Shown here: positions 47,496 to 55,932 of the stretch, in pieces | Layout of the letters: every line of letters starts with the position of its first letter | How positions within the stretch are numbered: position 1 is the stretch's first letter | Assembly: GCF_900323545.1 (NCBI RefSeq) | Contig: NZ_OOHN01000008.1 | Coordinates: forward strand, 2,978,019 to 3,042,018 | Origin: Actinomyces sp. Marseille-P3109 | GTDB lineage: Bacteria > Actinomycetota > Actinomycetes > Actinomycetales > Actinomycetaceae | DNA length: 64,000 nt | Reading direction: 5' to 3' | Notes under the pieces: model-generated | Databases searched by the model: none | What the model saw: only the letters and a program-made list of their open reading frames with translations | Told to the model about the DNA's origin: nothing | Program-made: the position numbers and the translations under genes

Positions 47496-49085
47496 GTGCA
47501 CCCTTTCCGTGCTGTTTCCAGTGTGGGGGCGGTTCTTGCCGCCCTTCCCCTCGCTCTAGGCGCTCTCGTCACTCCCACTATCACCCCTCAGGCCGCAGCG
47601 GCTCAGGGGCAGACGACTCTCGCCTCCCCTCAGGCCCTGCCCACCGCCCAGATCGACGGCGTTGTCTGGGATCAGGCGGTTGTCGGCAACACGGTCTACG
47701 TCGTCGGGGAGTTCGAGAACGCTCGCCCGGCCGGTGCCGCTCCCGGCGAGAATGAGTCTCGTCGCTACAACGCCATGGCCTACGACATCACCACGGGTGC
47801 CCTGCTCGACTGGGCGCCGAAGGTCAAAGGCAGGGTCAGTGCGGTCGAGGCCTCGGCCGATGGTTCCACCATCTACCTCGGTGGCAACTTCAACTCCGTC
47901 AATGACGAGGCCGTCTACCGCGTTGCCGCAGTGGATGCCGCCGGCCAGCGCAAGCCGCTGTCGGTCTCGGCCAATGGGGCGGTCATGGACCTTGAGATCT
48001 CCCCCGACGGCTCCACCCTCTACATGTCCGGCTCCTTCACCCAGCTCAACTCCTCGGCACGCCAGCGTGCAGGCGCCGTGGACCTCAAGACCCAGAAGGT
48101 GACCAGCTTCGCCCCGTCCATTGACGACTCCGTGGCGCGCTCCATCACGGTGGCGGCCGACAACTCGGCGGTGGCTGTTGGCGGCTCCTTCAGCTCGGTG
48201 GGCGGCTCCTCCAACGGCTACGGTGTCGCCATCCTGGAGAAGGATGGATCACTGCGCCAGTCCAATCTCTCCAATGTCATCCGTAATGCCGGGGAGCACT
48301 CCGGCATCATGAGCCTGAAGTCCGACTCCCGAGGGCTCTACGGCACGGGCTACTCCCAGGAAGGCACCTTCGAGGGGATGTTCCGGGCTGACTGGTCCAC
48401 CGGCAACATCAACCTCATGGCCGACTGCCACGGCGACACCTATGACGTGCTGCCCACCAACGATGTCATCTACATCGCCAGCCACTCCCACGACTGCAGC
48501 AACATCGGGGGCTTCCCCGAGCGCTCGGGCGAGGGCATCTACCACCATGCCGTTGGCTTCTCCAGCAACGCCACCGGCACTGTGGGCCGCAACCAGGCCT
48601 CGGGCTACAGTGACTACGAGGGTCAGCCCGCCCCCACCCAGTACAACGGCTTCCTGCCCGGTTTCCAGAACGGCCAGTACACCGGCCTGAGCCAGGCCGT
48701 CTGGACCGTTGAGGGCAATGACAAGTACCTTGTCTACGGCGGTGAGTTCGTGGCCGTCAATGGAGCCTCCCAGCAGGGACTTGTCCGTTTCTCCATGAGT
48801 GGTGGCGACCCCAACGCCAACAAGGGTGGCGACCCCAACGCCAACAAGGGTGGCGACCCCAACGCCAACAAGGGTGGCGACCCCAACGCCAACAAGGATG
48901 ATGACAACAACGCCAACAAGGGCGATGACAACGGCGACAACGACAATGGCGATAAGAAGGACAGGAAGGATAAGAGGAAAGACTGGGATCAGGATGGAGG
49001 CTGGGACCAGGACGGGGACCAGGACGGAGACGGAAACGGAGATTGGGGCTGGGACAACAACCGGCGCGGAGGCTGGTGGTGGTGA
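47496..49085 (+). CDS. Secreted beta-propeller protein with Asp/Trp-rich tail (short paralogue)
   Basis: About 529 residues from GTG 47496, with ACGGAG 5 nt upstream. A signal peptide ends near AAAAQG. A propeller-like domain of about 410 residues follows with repeats such as STIYLGGNFNSV and STLYMSGSFTQL. A perfect four-copy GGDPNANK repeat and an acidic tail of DxDGD motifs ending in Trp residues close the protein. There is no sorting signal. The propeller is clearly paralogous to the 1015-residue protein at 50316 (for example ALPTAQIxGxVWDQ and DCHGDTYDxLP in both). Function is unknown, and the setting suggests glycopolymer binding or processing. The tail may bind calcium. Confidence 0.8.
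   Translation: MHPFRAVSSVGAVLAALPLALGALVTPTITPQAAAAQGQTTLASPQALPTAQIDGVVWDQAVVGNTVYVVGEFENARPAGAAPGENESRRYNAMAYDITTGALLDWAPKVKGRVSAVEASADGSTIYLGGNFNSVNDEAVYRVAAVDAAGQRKPLSVSANGAVMDLEISPDGSTLYMSGSFTQLNSSARQRAGAVDLKTQKVTSFAPSIDDSVARSITVAADNSAVAVGGSFSSVGGSSNGYGVAILEKDGSLRQSNLSNVIRNAGEHSGIMSLKSDSRGLYGTGYSQEGTFEGMFRADWSTGNINLMADCHGDTYDVLPTNDVIYIASHSHDCSNIGGFPERSGEGIYHHAVGFSSNATGTVGRNQASGYSDYEGQPAPTQYNGFLPGFQNGQYTGLSQAVWTVEGNDKYLVYGGEFVAVNGASQQGLVRFSMSGGDPNANKGGDPNANKGGDPNANKGGDPNANKDDDNNANKGDDNGDNDNGDKKDRKDKRKDWDQDGGWDQDGDQDGDGNGDWGWDNNRRGGWWW
48801..48896 (+). repeat. Four perfect 24-bp tandem repeats encoding GGDPNANK
   Basis: The 24-bp unit starting GGTGGCGACCCC is repeated four times without a mismatch and followed by a degenerate fifth copy. 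Slippage would vary the stalk length in 8-residue steps. Confidence 0.95.
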
Positions 49086-49212
49086 CCATGAGGCCCGCTG
49101 AGCTTGCTGATCACGGTGAGTTTTCCGCTGAATCATCCGGTTCTATGGAGGGGTGTGGTGTGCTCCCGGACTCAGTGGACGCTGAGGGCGCCGTCCCTCG
49201 CGGTAGAGGTCG

Positions 49213-49218
49213 TACGCT
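49213..49218 (+). promoter_or_regulatory. -10 box of lipoprotein gene, probable leaderless transcript
   Basis: TACGCT lies 7 nt before GTG 49226, and there is no Shine-Dalgarno. Confidence 0.4.
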
Positions 49219-49225
49219 TCGACAC

Positions 49226-49909
49226 GTGTCACGAACTCGTATGCTGATCCTGCCCACCGTCCTGGTCCTGGGGCTGGGGCTGGCCGCTTGCGGAAGCGGA
49301 AAGTCCCACAGCGCCTCCACCTCCTCGGCGTCGCCATCCATGTCCGCCACTGGCTCGACGTCGGCTCCCGCTGCCTCGTCAGCCCCTGCCACCCCGACGG
49401 TCCAGACCGCGCAGCCCACGACGGCGCCCGCGTCGCCGTCGGACAGCGCCGCCACCCCGGACGCCTCGTCGATCGACCCCAAGGCCGTCGAGAGTGGTGA
49501 CCTGTCGAAGGATGAGTACCCCGAGGTTCCGCTCGACAAGTCCGTCAGTATCGACGGGGGCGTCGTCATCTCACTGGGGCAGCTGCAGTCGCAGGACTTC
49601 GCCAGCGGCCCGGGGGAGGTCGGGGGCTCCGGTGTCCTGGTGCCGGTCACGGTGACGAACAACTCCGGACAGGACCTTTCTCTGGCCAGTGTGCTGTCCA
49701 CCACTGTCAACTACGGTGAGGGCTCAGGAACGCCCGCCAGTGAGATCATCTCGGCCTCGGACGCGGCGCCCGCCACGCTCGCCGCCGGTCAGACTGTGAC
49801 CGTCAACCGTGCCTTCGTCGTCCCGGCCGAGGGGCGCGGGAGCGTCAAGGTTGTCGTCGACCTGGGGGCTGACCACGGGGCCGCCACCTTCCGGGGAGCG
49901 GCCGGCTGA
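49226..49909 (+). CDS. Lipoprotein with DUF4352-like domain
   Basis: About 227 residues. A short basic start and hydrophobic h-region lead to the lipobox LAAC (Cys near residue 22), so it is a predicted lipoprotein. A Ser/Ala/Thr-rich spacer (about 25-85) precedes a C-terminal immunoglobulin-like domain (about 95-225, VTVTNNSGQDLSL) like DUF4352. The role is unknown. It lies between the two propeller genes and is followed by a strong hairpin. GTG 49226 is chosen from the -10-like TACGCT; ATG 49241 is an alternative. Confidence 0.75.
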   Translation: MSRTRMLILPTVLVLGLGLAACGSGKSHSASTSSASPSMSATGSTSAPAASSAPATPTVQTAQPTTAPASPSDSAATPDASSIDPKAVESGDLSKDEYPEVPLDKSVSIDGGVVISLGQLQSQDFASGPGEVGGSGVLVPVTVTNNSGQDLSLASVLSTTVNYGEGSGTPASEIISASDAAPATLAAGQTVTVNRAFVVPAEGRGSVKVVVDLGADHGAATFRGAAG

Positions 49910-50315
49910 TGTGAGAGCCGACTCCCGGGCTTCTCAGTGCACATCGAGGCGCCGCCCGCACACGCTTGCGTGTGCGGGCGGCGCCTTGGCGTGCCGGTAG
50001 ATGTTGCCTCGTCGTGATATTGTCTGGGGTTGTTCTGGAAACCGCCTGAATGAGGTCTTGCGTGGCGGGCCAGTTCGAACGGCCGTCGGCCGTGAGGGGC
50101 GCGGACTACCTGGAATGATGCTCGAACCGCACAATCTGACCAAAAGGTCGGCGTCGCGCTGGGCGTCCAATGATTGTGGGATGAACTAAAAGTTCGGCAA
50201 ATGTGTTGTTGGCGGTGTACTATAAGCCAGCCCGACGACCCTGGCCGGGTGCGGAATACCAGCCATTCATAAGGTTGCGTATCCGTGATCTGAGTATGTT
50301 CTGAACGGAATACCT
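49910..50315. promoter_or_regulatory. Intergenic region upstream of the second propeller gene
   Basis: 406 bp. It holds the terminator at 49947-49986 and, from about 50010 on, AT-richer sequence with a candidate -10 TACTAT at 50218-50223 (about 93 nt before the start codon). No gene is seen. Confidence 0.45.
49947..49986. terminator. 18-bp perfect hairpin after the lipoprotein gene
   Basis: 49947-49964 pairs with 49969-49986 around the loop CTTG, with no T tract beyond the final TT. Confidence 0.8.
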
Positions 50316-53300
50316 GTGAAGCTCCCCCGCCGATTCCTGAGCGGCCTGCTGGCCGCGGCTCTTGTTCCCCTTGGTGCCATCACACTCGCCCCGGCGGCGC
50401 CAGCCGCCGCCGATCCGGCCCCCGCCGGTGCTGCCGGTGCGCCCGCCACTGTCTCCGCCGACGCCTTGCCCACCGCCCAGATCAACGGCATTGTCTGGGA
50501 CCAGGTGGTGGTGGGTGACATCGTCTACGCCGTCGGCAGGTTCTCCTCGGTCCGCCCCGCGGGCTCGCCGGCCGGGCAGAACGAGTCGCCGCGCGGCAAC
50601 GCGATGGCCTACAACATCAACACCGGTGAGGTCCTCGACTGGGCTCCCACCACTAACGGCACCATCAACACGATCGCCGCCTCCACCGACGGTCAGACCC
50701 TCTACCTCGGTGGAGAGTTCACGACGATCAACAACCAGACGGCGTGGCGCGTCGGCGCGGTCAGGGCCGCTGACGGCCAGCGTGCCCCGCTGGGTGCCGC
50801 CGCCAACGGCAGCGTCAAGGCGCTCAGCGTCTCCACTGACGGCCAGACCCTCTACATGGGCGGTGCCTTCACCCAGATCAACTCCTCGGCTCGGCAGCGT
50901 GCCGCTGCGCTCAACCTGGGAACCCAGCAGCTGACGGGCTTCGCGCCAAAGGTGGACAACTACTATGTGCGCAGCATCGTCGGAGCCTCCGACGGCTCGG
51001 CCGTGGCCATCGGCGGAGCCTTCGAGTCCGTCGAGGGCAGCGACAAGCCCGGCTACGGCATCGCGATCCTCGAGAACGACGGCAGCCTGCGTCACAACAA
51101 CGCCTCCAGCGTCGTGCGCGGAGCCGGCGCCTGGGCGTCGGTCATGAGCGTCAAGGCCGACGAGCAGGGCCTGTACGCCGCGAGCTACTCGCAGACCGGC
51201 TCCTTCGAGGGCGTCATGCGCCTCAACTGGAACACCGGGGACATCGACTACATGGCCGACTGCCACGGTGACACCTACGACATGCTGCCCGCGGGCGACG
51301 TCGTCTACGCGGCCAGCCACTCCCACGACTGCTCCAACATCGGTGGATTCCCCGACGTCACCAACCAGTACCACAACGCGGTGGCTTATACGAATGCTCC
51401 CACCGGGACGGTCGAGGCGACTCACCACCGCAGCTACCAGAGCTACGAGGGTCAGGCGGCCACCACCAACCTCAACTTCTACCCGGACTTCACACCGGGC
51501 AAGATCTCCGGAGCCAACCAGGCCACCTGGACCGTTGAGGGCAATGACAAGTACGTCGTCTACGGCGGCGAGTTCCTGGCCGTCAACGGCACCGCCCAGC
51601 AGGGCCTGGTGCGCTTCGCCCGGCGCGACATCGCCCCCAACAAGCAGGGCCCCATGGAAAAGGGCGGTGCTTTCAAGGTCACCGGCTCCTCCCCGCGCGC
51701 CGGTGTCGTGTCCCTGTCCTTCAAGGCCAACTGGGACCGCGACGACAAGACTCTGACCTACAACGTCTACCGCGACTCCATGAATGGCCAACCGGTCTCC
51801 AGCCAGTCGGTGACCGCCGGCTTCTGGGAGCGCTCCGACCTCAGCGCCACCGACGTCGTCGACCCCGGAACCACTCACCGCTACCGGGTTCAGGTGACGG
51901 ACCAGTGGGGGGCCTCCACGGTCTCGGACTGGGTGACGGTCAAGGCCGGTGAGGGGCAGGGCCTGAGCAAGTACGGGGCTCGCGTCCTGGCCGACGGCGC
52001 CGCCCACTACTGGTCCTTCGACGAGACCGACGGCGACAAGGCCGAGGACTTCGTGGCCCAGCGCAACATGACGATCCGCGGCGAGGCCTACAAGCGCGGT
52101 GGCGAGTCCGTCCTGGGCTCCGGCGCGTCGCTGGCCATGACCTCCGACAGCAACAACAAGTCGCACGCCGCGACACGAGTGGCCTCCCAGGCGCCCACCG
52201 CCTTCTCCATGGAGGCCTGGGTCCGCACCACCTCCACCTCGGGTGGACAGATCATGGGCTACGGGTCCTCCGAGGACAACCAGTCGTGGAGCCGAGACCG
52301 AATGGTCTACATGCGTAACGACGGAACGCTCAGCTTCATGCTCTACCCGGACAGGCTGACCACTGTCACGACGCCCAAGAGCTACAACGACGGCCAGTGG
52401 CACCACATCGTGGCCTCCATGAGCCCGACCGCCGGCGCGACGCTCTACGTGGACGGCAACCTCGCCGCCTTCGACGGCACCATGACCAGCGGGCAGAGCT
52501 ACTCCGGCTACTGGCGCATCGGTGGGGACTCGCTCAACGGTGTCAACGGCCAGCCCTCCAACACCAACATCCAGGCCGACATCGACGAGGCCGCCGTCTA
52601 CAGCACGCCGCTGTCGGCCCGCCAGATCGCCGAGCACTACACCGCCGCCACCGGCAAGGAGGTCCAGCCCGACGACAAGGGCGACAACAACGGTGGCAAG
52701 GGTGATGCCGGCAAGGATAAGCAGGAGGCTGGCAAGGCCCTGCTGGACGACTCCTTCGAGCGCAGCGTGAACAGCGGCTGGGGCAAGGCCAACACCGGCG
52801 GTGACTGGAAGACCACCTGGAACGCCGCGGCCTTCTCGGTCGACGGTGCCAGTGGCCGTATCGCCATGGCCGGTCCGCGCTCCTCGGCCTCGATCATCTC
52901 CGATCAGATCAAGTCGACGTCCACCGACGCCGTCGTGGACTTCTCCCTGGACGCGGTGCCCTCCGGGAACGGCGCCTTCATCTCCTACGCCGCCCGTACG
53001 ACCAAGGCCGGCCAGTACCAGGCCACGGTCCGCATCGGTAGCGCCGGCAACCCGGTCGTCACGGTCTCGCGCGTGGTCAAGGGACGGGAGACCGCCCTGG
53101 GCACCTATGTCCTGCCGCAGCCCTACACGGCCGGCCAGCCCCTCCACCTGCGCATGGTGGTTGACGGCGCGGAGTCGACCAACATCCAGGCCAAGTTCTG
53201 GGCCGGGGACACCGAGCCCGCCGAGTGGGGGATCGAGGTCGTCGACAACGACAAGACCCTCAACGAGGCCGGCACCGTGGGGGTGACCACCTACATGTCC

Positions 53301-53363
53301 GGTTCGGCCGGGCCGGAGACCGTCACCCTGTCGGTCGACAAGGTCACCATCAAGCAGCACTGA
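50316..53363 (+). CDS. Large secreted propeller / FN3 / LamG protein (long paralogue)
   Basis: 1015 residues from GTG 50316 with a clear signal peptide (about 1-35, ending APAAAD). Domains in order: a propeller (about 45-440) paralogous to the protein at 47496; an FN3-like domain (about 450-545); a LamG/concanavalin-like domain (about 560-780) with AHYWSFDE, FSMEAWVR and DGQWHHIVASM; a Lys/Asp/Gly linker; and a C-terminal beta-sandwich (about 810-1015) that could also be lectin-like. There is no sorting motif or membrane helix, so it is probably released or bound to the wall by its lectin-like domains. It may recognise the glycan made by the surrounding genes (inference). Confidence 0.85.
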   Translation: MKLPRRFLSGLLAAALVPLGAITLAPAAPAAADPAPAGAAGAPATVSADALPTAQINGIVWDQVVVGDIVYAVGRFSSVRPAGSPAGQNESPRGNAMAYNINTGEVLDWAPTTNGTINTIAASTDGQTLYLGGEFTTINNQTAWRVGAVRAADGQRAPLGAAANGSVKALSVSTDGQTLYMGGAFTQINSSARQRAAALNLGTQQLTGFAPKVDNYYVRSIVGASDGSAVAIGGAFESVEGSDKPGYGIAILENDGSLRHNNASSVVRGAGAWASVMSVKADEQGLYAASYSQTGSFEGVMRLNWNTGDIDYMADCHGDTYDMLPAGDVVYAASHSHDCSNIGGFPDVTNQYHNAVAYTNAPTGTVEATHHRSYQSYEGQAATTNLNFYPDFTPGKISGANQATWTVEGNDKYVVYGGEFLAVNGTAQQGLVRFARRDIAPNKQGPMEKGGAFKVTGSSPRAGVVSLSFKANWDRDDKTLTYNVYRDSMNGQPVSSQSVTAGFWERSDLSATDVVDPGTTHRYRVQVTDQWGASTVSDWVTVKAGEGQGLSKYGARVLADGAAHYWSFDETDGDKAEDFVAQRNMTIRGEAYKRGGESVLGSGASLAMTSDSNNKSHAATRVASQAPTAFSMEAWVRTTSTSGGQIMGYGSSEDNQSWSRDRMVYMRNDGTLSFMLYPDRLTTVTTPKSYNDGQWHHIVASMSPTAGATLYVDGNLAAFDGTMTSGQSYSGYWRIGGDSLNGVNGQPSNTNIQADIDEAAVYSTPLSARQIAEHYTAATGKEVQPDDKGDNNGGKGDAGKDKQEAGKALLDDSFERSVNSGWGKANTGGDWKTTWNAAAFSVDGASGRIAMAGPRSSASIISDQIKSTSTDAVVDFSLDAVPSGNGAFISYAARTTKAGQYQATVRIGSAGNPVVTVSRVVKGRETALGTYVLPQPYTAGQPLHLRMVVDGAESTNIQAKFWAGDTEPAEWGIEVVDNDKTLNEAGTVGVTTYMSGSAGPETVTLSVDKVTIKQH

Positions 53364-53385
53364 CGCCGTCGGGCGCAGCGCTCAT

Positions 53386-53430
53386 ACGGGTCGGGCCGGG
53401 AGGAACGTGCTTCCTCCCGGCCCGACCCGT
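53386..53430. terminator. 20-bp perfect hairpin after the large propeller gene
   Basis: 53386-53405 pairs with 53411-53430 around the loop CGTGC, starting 23 bp after the stop codon. Confidence 0.85.
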
Positions 53431-53630
53431 TGCGGTACGCGATGCGAACAGTCGTCGGCGGAGTGGGGTGTCACAACGTCGAGGCGATCCGTTTCTCCGC
53501 CGACGCATACACCTTGCCGGACACCTGTGGCTCCACCGCTCAAGACTCGGTCACTCCCCGATACGTCACACGGTGGCAACACTGTCCGTCCCTAGGATCG
53601 CCCTGTAGCGAGAACCCACCAGGAGGAACC

Positions 53631-54602
53631 ATGATCAGGGTAGCGATCAACGGCTACGGCAACCTCGGCCGCGGCGCCGAGCAGGCCATCACCAAGAACG
53701 CGGACATGGAGCTCGTCGTCGTCTTCACCCGGCGCGACCCGGCCGCAGTCGCCACTCAGGGGGCTCCCGTCGCCCATGTGGACGACATGCCCGCCTGGGC
53801 CGACAAGGTGGATGTCTGCCTGAACTGCGGAGGCTCGGCCACCGACCTGATCGAGCAGACCCCGGCCGCCGCCGCCCTGTTCAACACGGTCGACTCCTTC
53901 GACACCCACGCCCGCATCCCCGAGCACTTCGCGGCCGTCGACGCCGCCGCCAGGGCATCCGGGCATGTCGCCCTGATCTCCACCGGCTGGGACCCGGGCC
54001 TGTTCTCCATGCTGCGGGTCCTGGGCGAGGCTGTTCTGCCCGACGGCGCCACCACCACGTTCTGGGGGCCCGGTGTCTCCCAGGGGCACTCCGATGCCCT
54101 GCGCCGTATCGACGGTGTCGTGGACGCCAAGCAGTACACCCGACCGGTGGAGGCGACCGTTGCCGCGGTCAAGGCCGGCGACGACGTCGAGCTGACCACC
54201 CGCTCCATGCACACGCGCGACTGCTACGTGGTGGCCGAGGATGGTGCCGACCTGGCCCGCATCCAGCGGGAGATCGTGGAGATGCCCAACTACTTCGCCG
54301 ACTACGACACCACCGTCACCTTCGTCACCGCCGAGGAGCTGGCCACTGAGCACGCCGGCATCCCGCACGGCGGCTCCGTCATCCGCCGCGGGCACACCTC
54401 CGACGGCGTGGCCGAGACCATGAGCTTCGAGCTGCAGCTCGGCTCCAACCCGGAGTTCACCGGCTCGGTCGTGGCCGCCATGGGGCGCGCGGTGGCGAGG
54501 CTGGCCGCTCGCGGCGAGTCCGGAGCGCGCACCGTCTTCGACGTGACGCTCGCCGACCTGTCCGCCAAGACCCCCGAGGACCTGCGCGCCCATTACCTGT
54601 GA
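53631..54602 (+). CDS. ddh: meso-Diaminopimelate D-dehydrogenase
   Basis: 323 residues from ATG 53631 with AGGAGGAA just upstream. The N-terminal Rossmann motif is VAINGYGNLGRGAEQAI. Family landmarks include FTRRDP, DVCLNCGGSATD, NTVDSFDTHARI, STGWDPGLFSMLRVLGE and WGPGVSQGHSDALRRI. The enzyme makes meso-DAP from tetrahydrodipicolinate, NADPH and ammonia in one step. Actinomyces of this group are known for Lys/Orn-type peptidoglycan rather than DAP, so here it would mainly feed lysine synthesis (inference). It is monocistronic, between two hairpins. Confidence 0.92.
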   Translation: MIRVAINGYGNLGRGAEQAITKNADMELVVVFTRRDPAAVATQGAPVAHVDDMPAWADKVDVCLNCGGSATDLIEQTPAAAALFNTVDSFDTHARIPEHFAAVDAAARASGHVALISTGWDPGLFSMLRVLGEAVLPDGATTTFWGPGVSQGHSDALRRIDGVVDAKQYTRPVEATVAAVKAGDDVELTTRSMHTRDCYVVAEDGADLARIQREIVEMPNYFADYDTTVTFVTAEELATEHAGIPHGGSVIRRGHTSDGVAETMSFELQLGSNPEFTGSVVAAMGRAVARLAARGESGARTVFDVTLADLSAKTPEDLRAHYL

Positions 54603-54622
54603 GGCGCACTGACGGCGAGGGG

Positions 54623-54660
54623 CGTCCCGCCGCCGAAGCCGAGCCGGCGGCGGCGGGACG
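54623..54660. terminator. 13-bp hairpin between ddh and the convergent glycosyltransferase
   Basis: CGTCCCGCCGCCG (54623-54635) pairs with 54648-54660 across a 12-nt loop. Confidence 0.7.
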
Positions 54661-54677
54661 AGGGAGCGCCAGCCGAA

Positions 54678-55745
54678 TCAGCCGCGGATGAGGGGCTCGT
54701 CGACGTCGGGAAGCTCGTCCCGACGTGCGGCCTGGAGCAGTCTCAGGCCGTCACGGGTGGCTTGCGCCGCCGTGACGAGTGGGCGGCGGGTGCGCAGCAG
54801 CTGGCGCTTGCCGCCGCGCAGGACGATCTCGCGGGCGGCCCGGCCGGCCGTGGCGACCCACCGGCGCTGCGTGGCCCGATCCAGGCGCAGGCCCGCGTAC
54901 AGCAGCCGGTTGCGCACGTTGTAGTAGTAGTAGATGTCCGACTTGGAGCGGTCCTCCGAACCCTCCTGCCCCGAGTCCTGGGGCTGCGACTCTGAGTGGG
55001 TACCGCCCTCGTCGTGGACGGCGACGGCGTCGCGCGCCAGGTCCAGGCTGCCGCCGGCCGCCAGCACCCGGGCCGAGAAGTCCACGTCCTCCCAGTACAG
55101 GAAGTAGCGCGCATCGAAGCCGCCCGTGACCTCGAACAGATCCGTCGACAGGGCCAGGCAGGCCCCCGAGAGCCACGGATGAGTGCCGCCCGGGGGAATC
55201 GGCCGCGGTGAGCGGCGTGAGCGCATCGAGCCGTCGGCCAGGCACACGACGATCCCGTCGGAGACGATGCGGCCGGTGGAGTCCTTGAGCACCGGTGCCA
55301 CCAGGGCCAGCCGGTCCGCGTGCGCCCGGGCCGCCAGCCGAATGAGGTCGGACCGGGCGATGACGGCGTCGGGGTTGAGCAGGACGAGCAGGTCGGCGCC
55401 GAGCTCTCGGGCACGTGCCGCCCCCAGGTTCATGCCGCCGCCGAAGCCCGTATTCGTCTCCGGCAGGACCGCCTCCCAGCCGCGCGCGGAGGCCAGCGCC
55501 ACCAGCTCCTCGCGGGCCTCGGGGGTGGAGTAGTTGTCGACGACGACGATGCGGGCCTCGGGGGAGTCCTCGGCCACGCGCGCCAGCGTGCGCTCCAGCA
55601 GCGCCGCCGAGTCGTAGCTGACGACGACGACCGCCGTGCGGGAGAGCAGCTCACGGCCGGAGAGCCTGCCGGCGGCCTCGGACGAGGCCGTCTCGGTGGT
55701 CTCAGCGGCGTCAGTGCGCTGGGCGGGCTCAGGGGTGGCGGTCAT
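54678..55745 (-). CDS. Glycosyltransferase family 2 (rhamnosyltransferase-like)
   Basis: About 355 residues with a GT-A fold. VVVVSYDSAALLERTL, IVVVDNYSTPE, ETNTGFGGGMNLGAARA and LLVLLNPDAVI are typical of WbbL-type GT2 enzymes, and LYWEDVDFSARV is near residue 225. The start at ATG 55745 has GGAAGG about 12 nt upstream; an in-frame start at 55799 is possible. It is a single minus-strand gene, divergent from two other GT2 genes. Confidence 0.88.
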   Translation of the reverse strand: MTATPEPAQRTDAAETTETASSEAAGRLSGRELLSRTAVVVVSYDSAALLERTLARVAEDSPEARIVVVDNYSTPEAREELVALASARGWEAVLPETNTGFGGGMNLGAARARELGADLLVLLNPDAVIARSDLIRLAARAHADRLALVAPVLKDSTGRIVSDGIVVCLADGSMRSRRSPRPIPPGGTHPWLSGACLALSTDLFEVTGGFDARYFLYWEDVDFSARVLAAGGSLDLARDAVAVHDEGGTHSESQPQDSGQEGSEDRSKSDIYYYYNVRNRLLYAGLRLDRATQRRWVATAGRAAREIVLRGGKRQLLRTRRPLVTAAQATRDGLRLLQAARRDELPDVDEPLIRG

Positions 55746-55920
55746 GGGAGCAGGAGCCTTCCGGGTGCAGACGGATCGAGAGCTGAAGCGACGACTCACG
55801 ACGTCTTCAATGCGATGTTGATGCGATATGGCGTTGCGGGCGTGATACCTCCGGCCGGTCCGGCGGTGCGACGGCGTCGGGCGGGTGCTCGAACCGTCGG
55901 GTGCGCCCGGCTCGTGATAG

Positions 55921-55926
55921 TACCGT
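55921..55926 (+). promoter_or_regulatory. -10 box of the GT2 pair, probable leaderless transcript
   Basis: TACCGT lies 6 nt before GTG 55933, with no Shine-Dalgarno. Confidence 0.45.
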
Positions 55927-55932
55927 TAGTCC

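Noticed and set aside
48801..48896. CRISPR-like array
   Set aside because: The repeats are contiguous, in frame and encode GGDPNANK. There are no spacers and no cas genes.
50220..53360. Long minus-strand open frame across the large propeller gene
   Set aside because: Low-complexity composition without any motif. The plus-strand protein has a signal peptide and recognisable domains.
47496..53363. Sortase (LPXTG) anchoring of the two secreted propeller proteins
   Set aside because: Neither C-terminus has an LPXTG motif, hydrophobic segment or positive tail.
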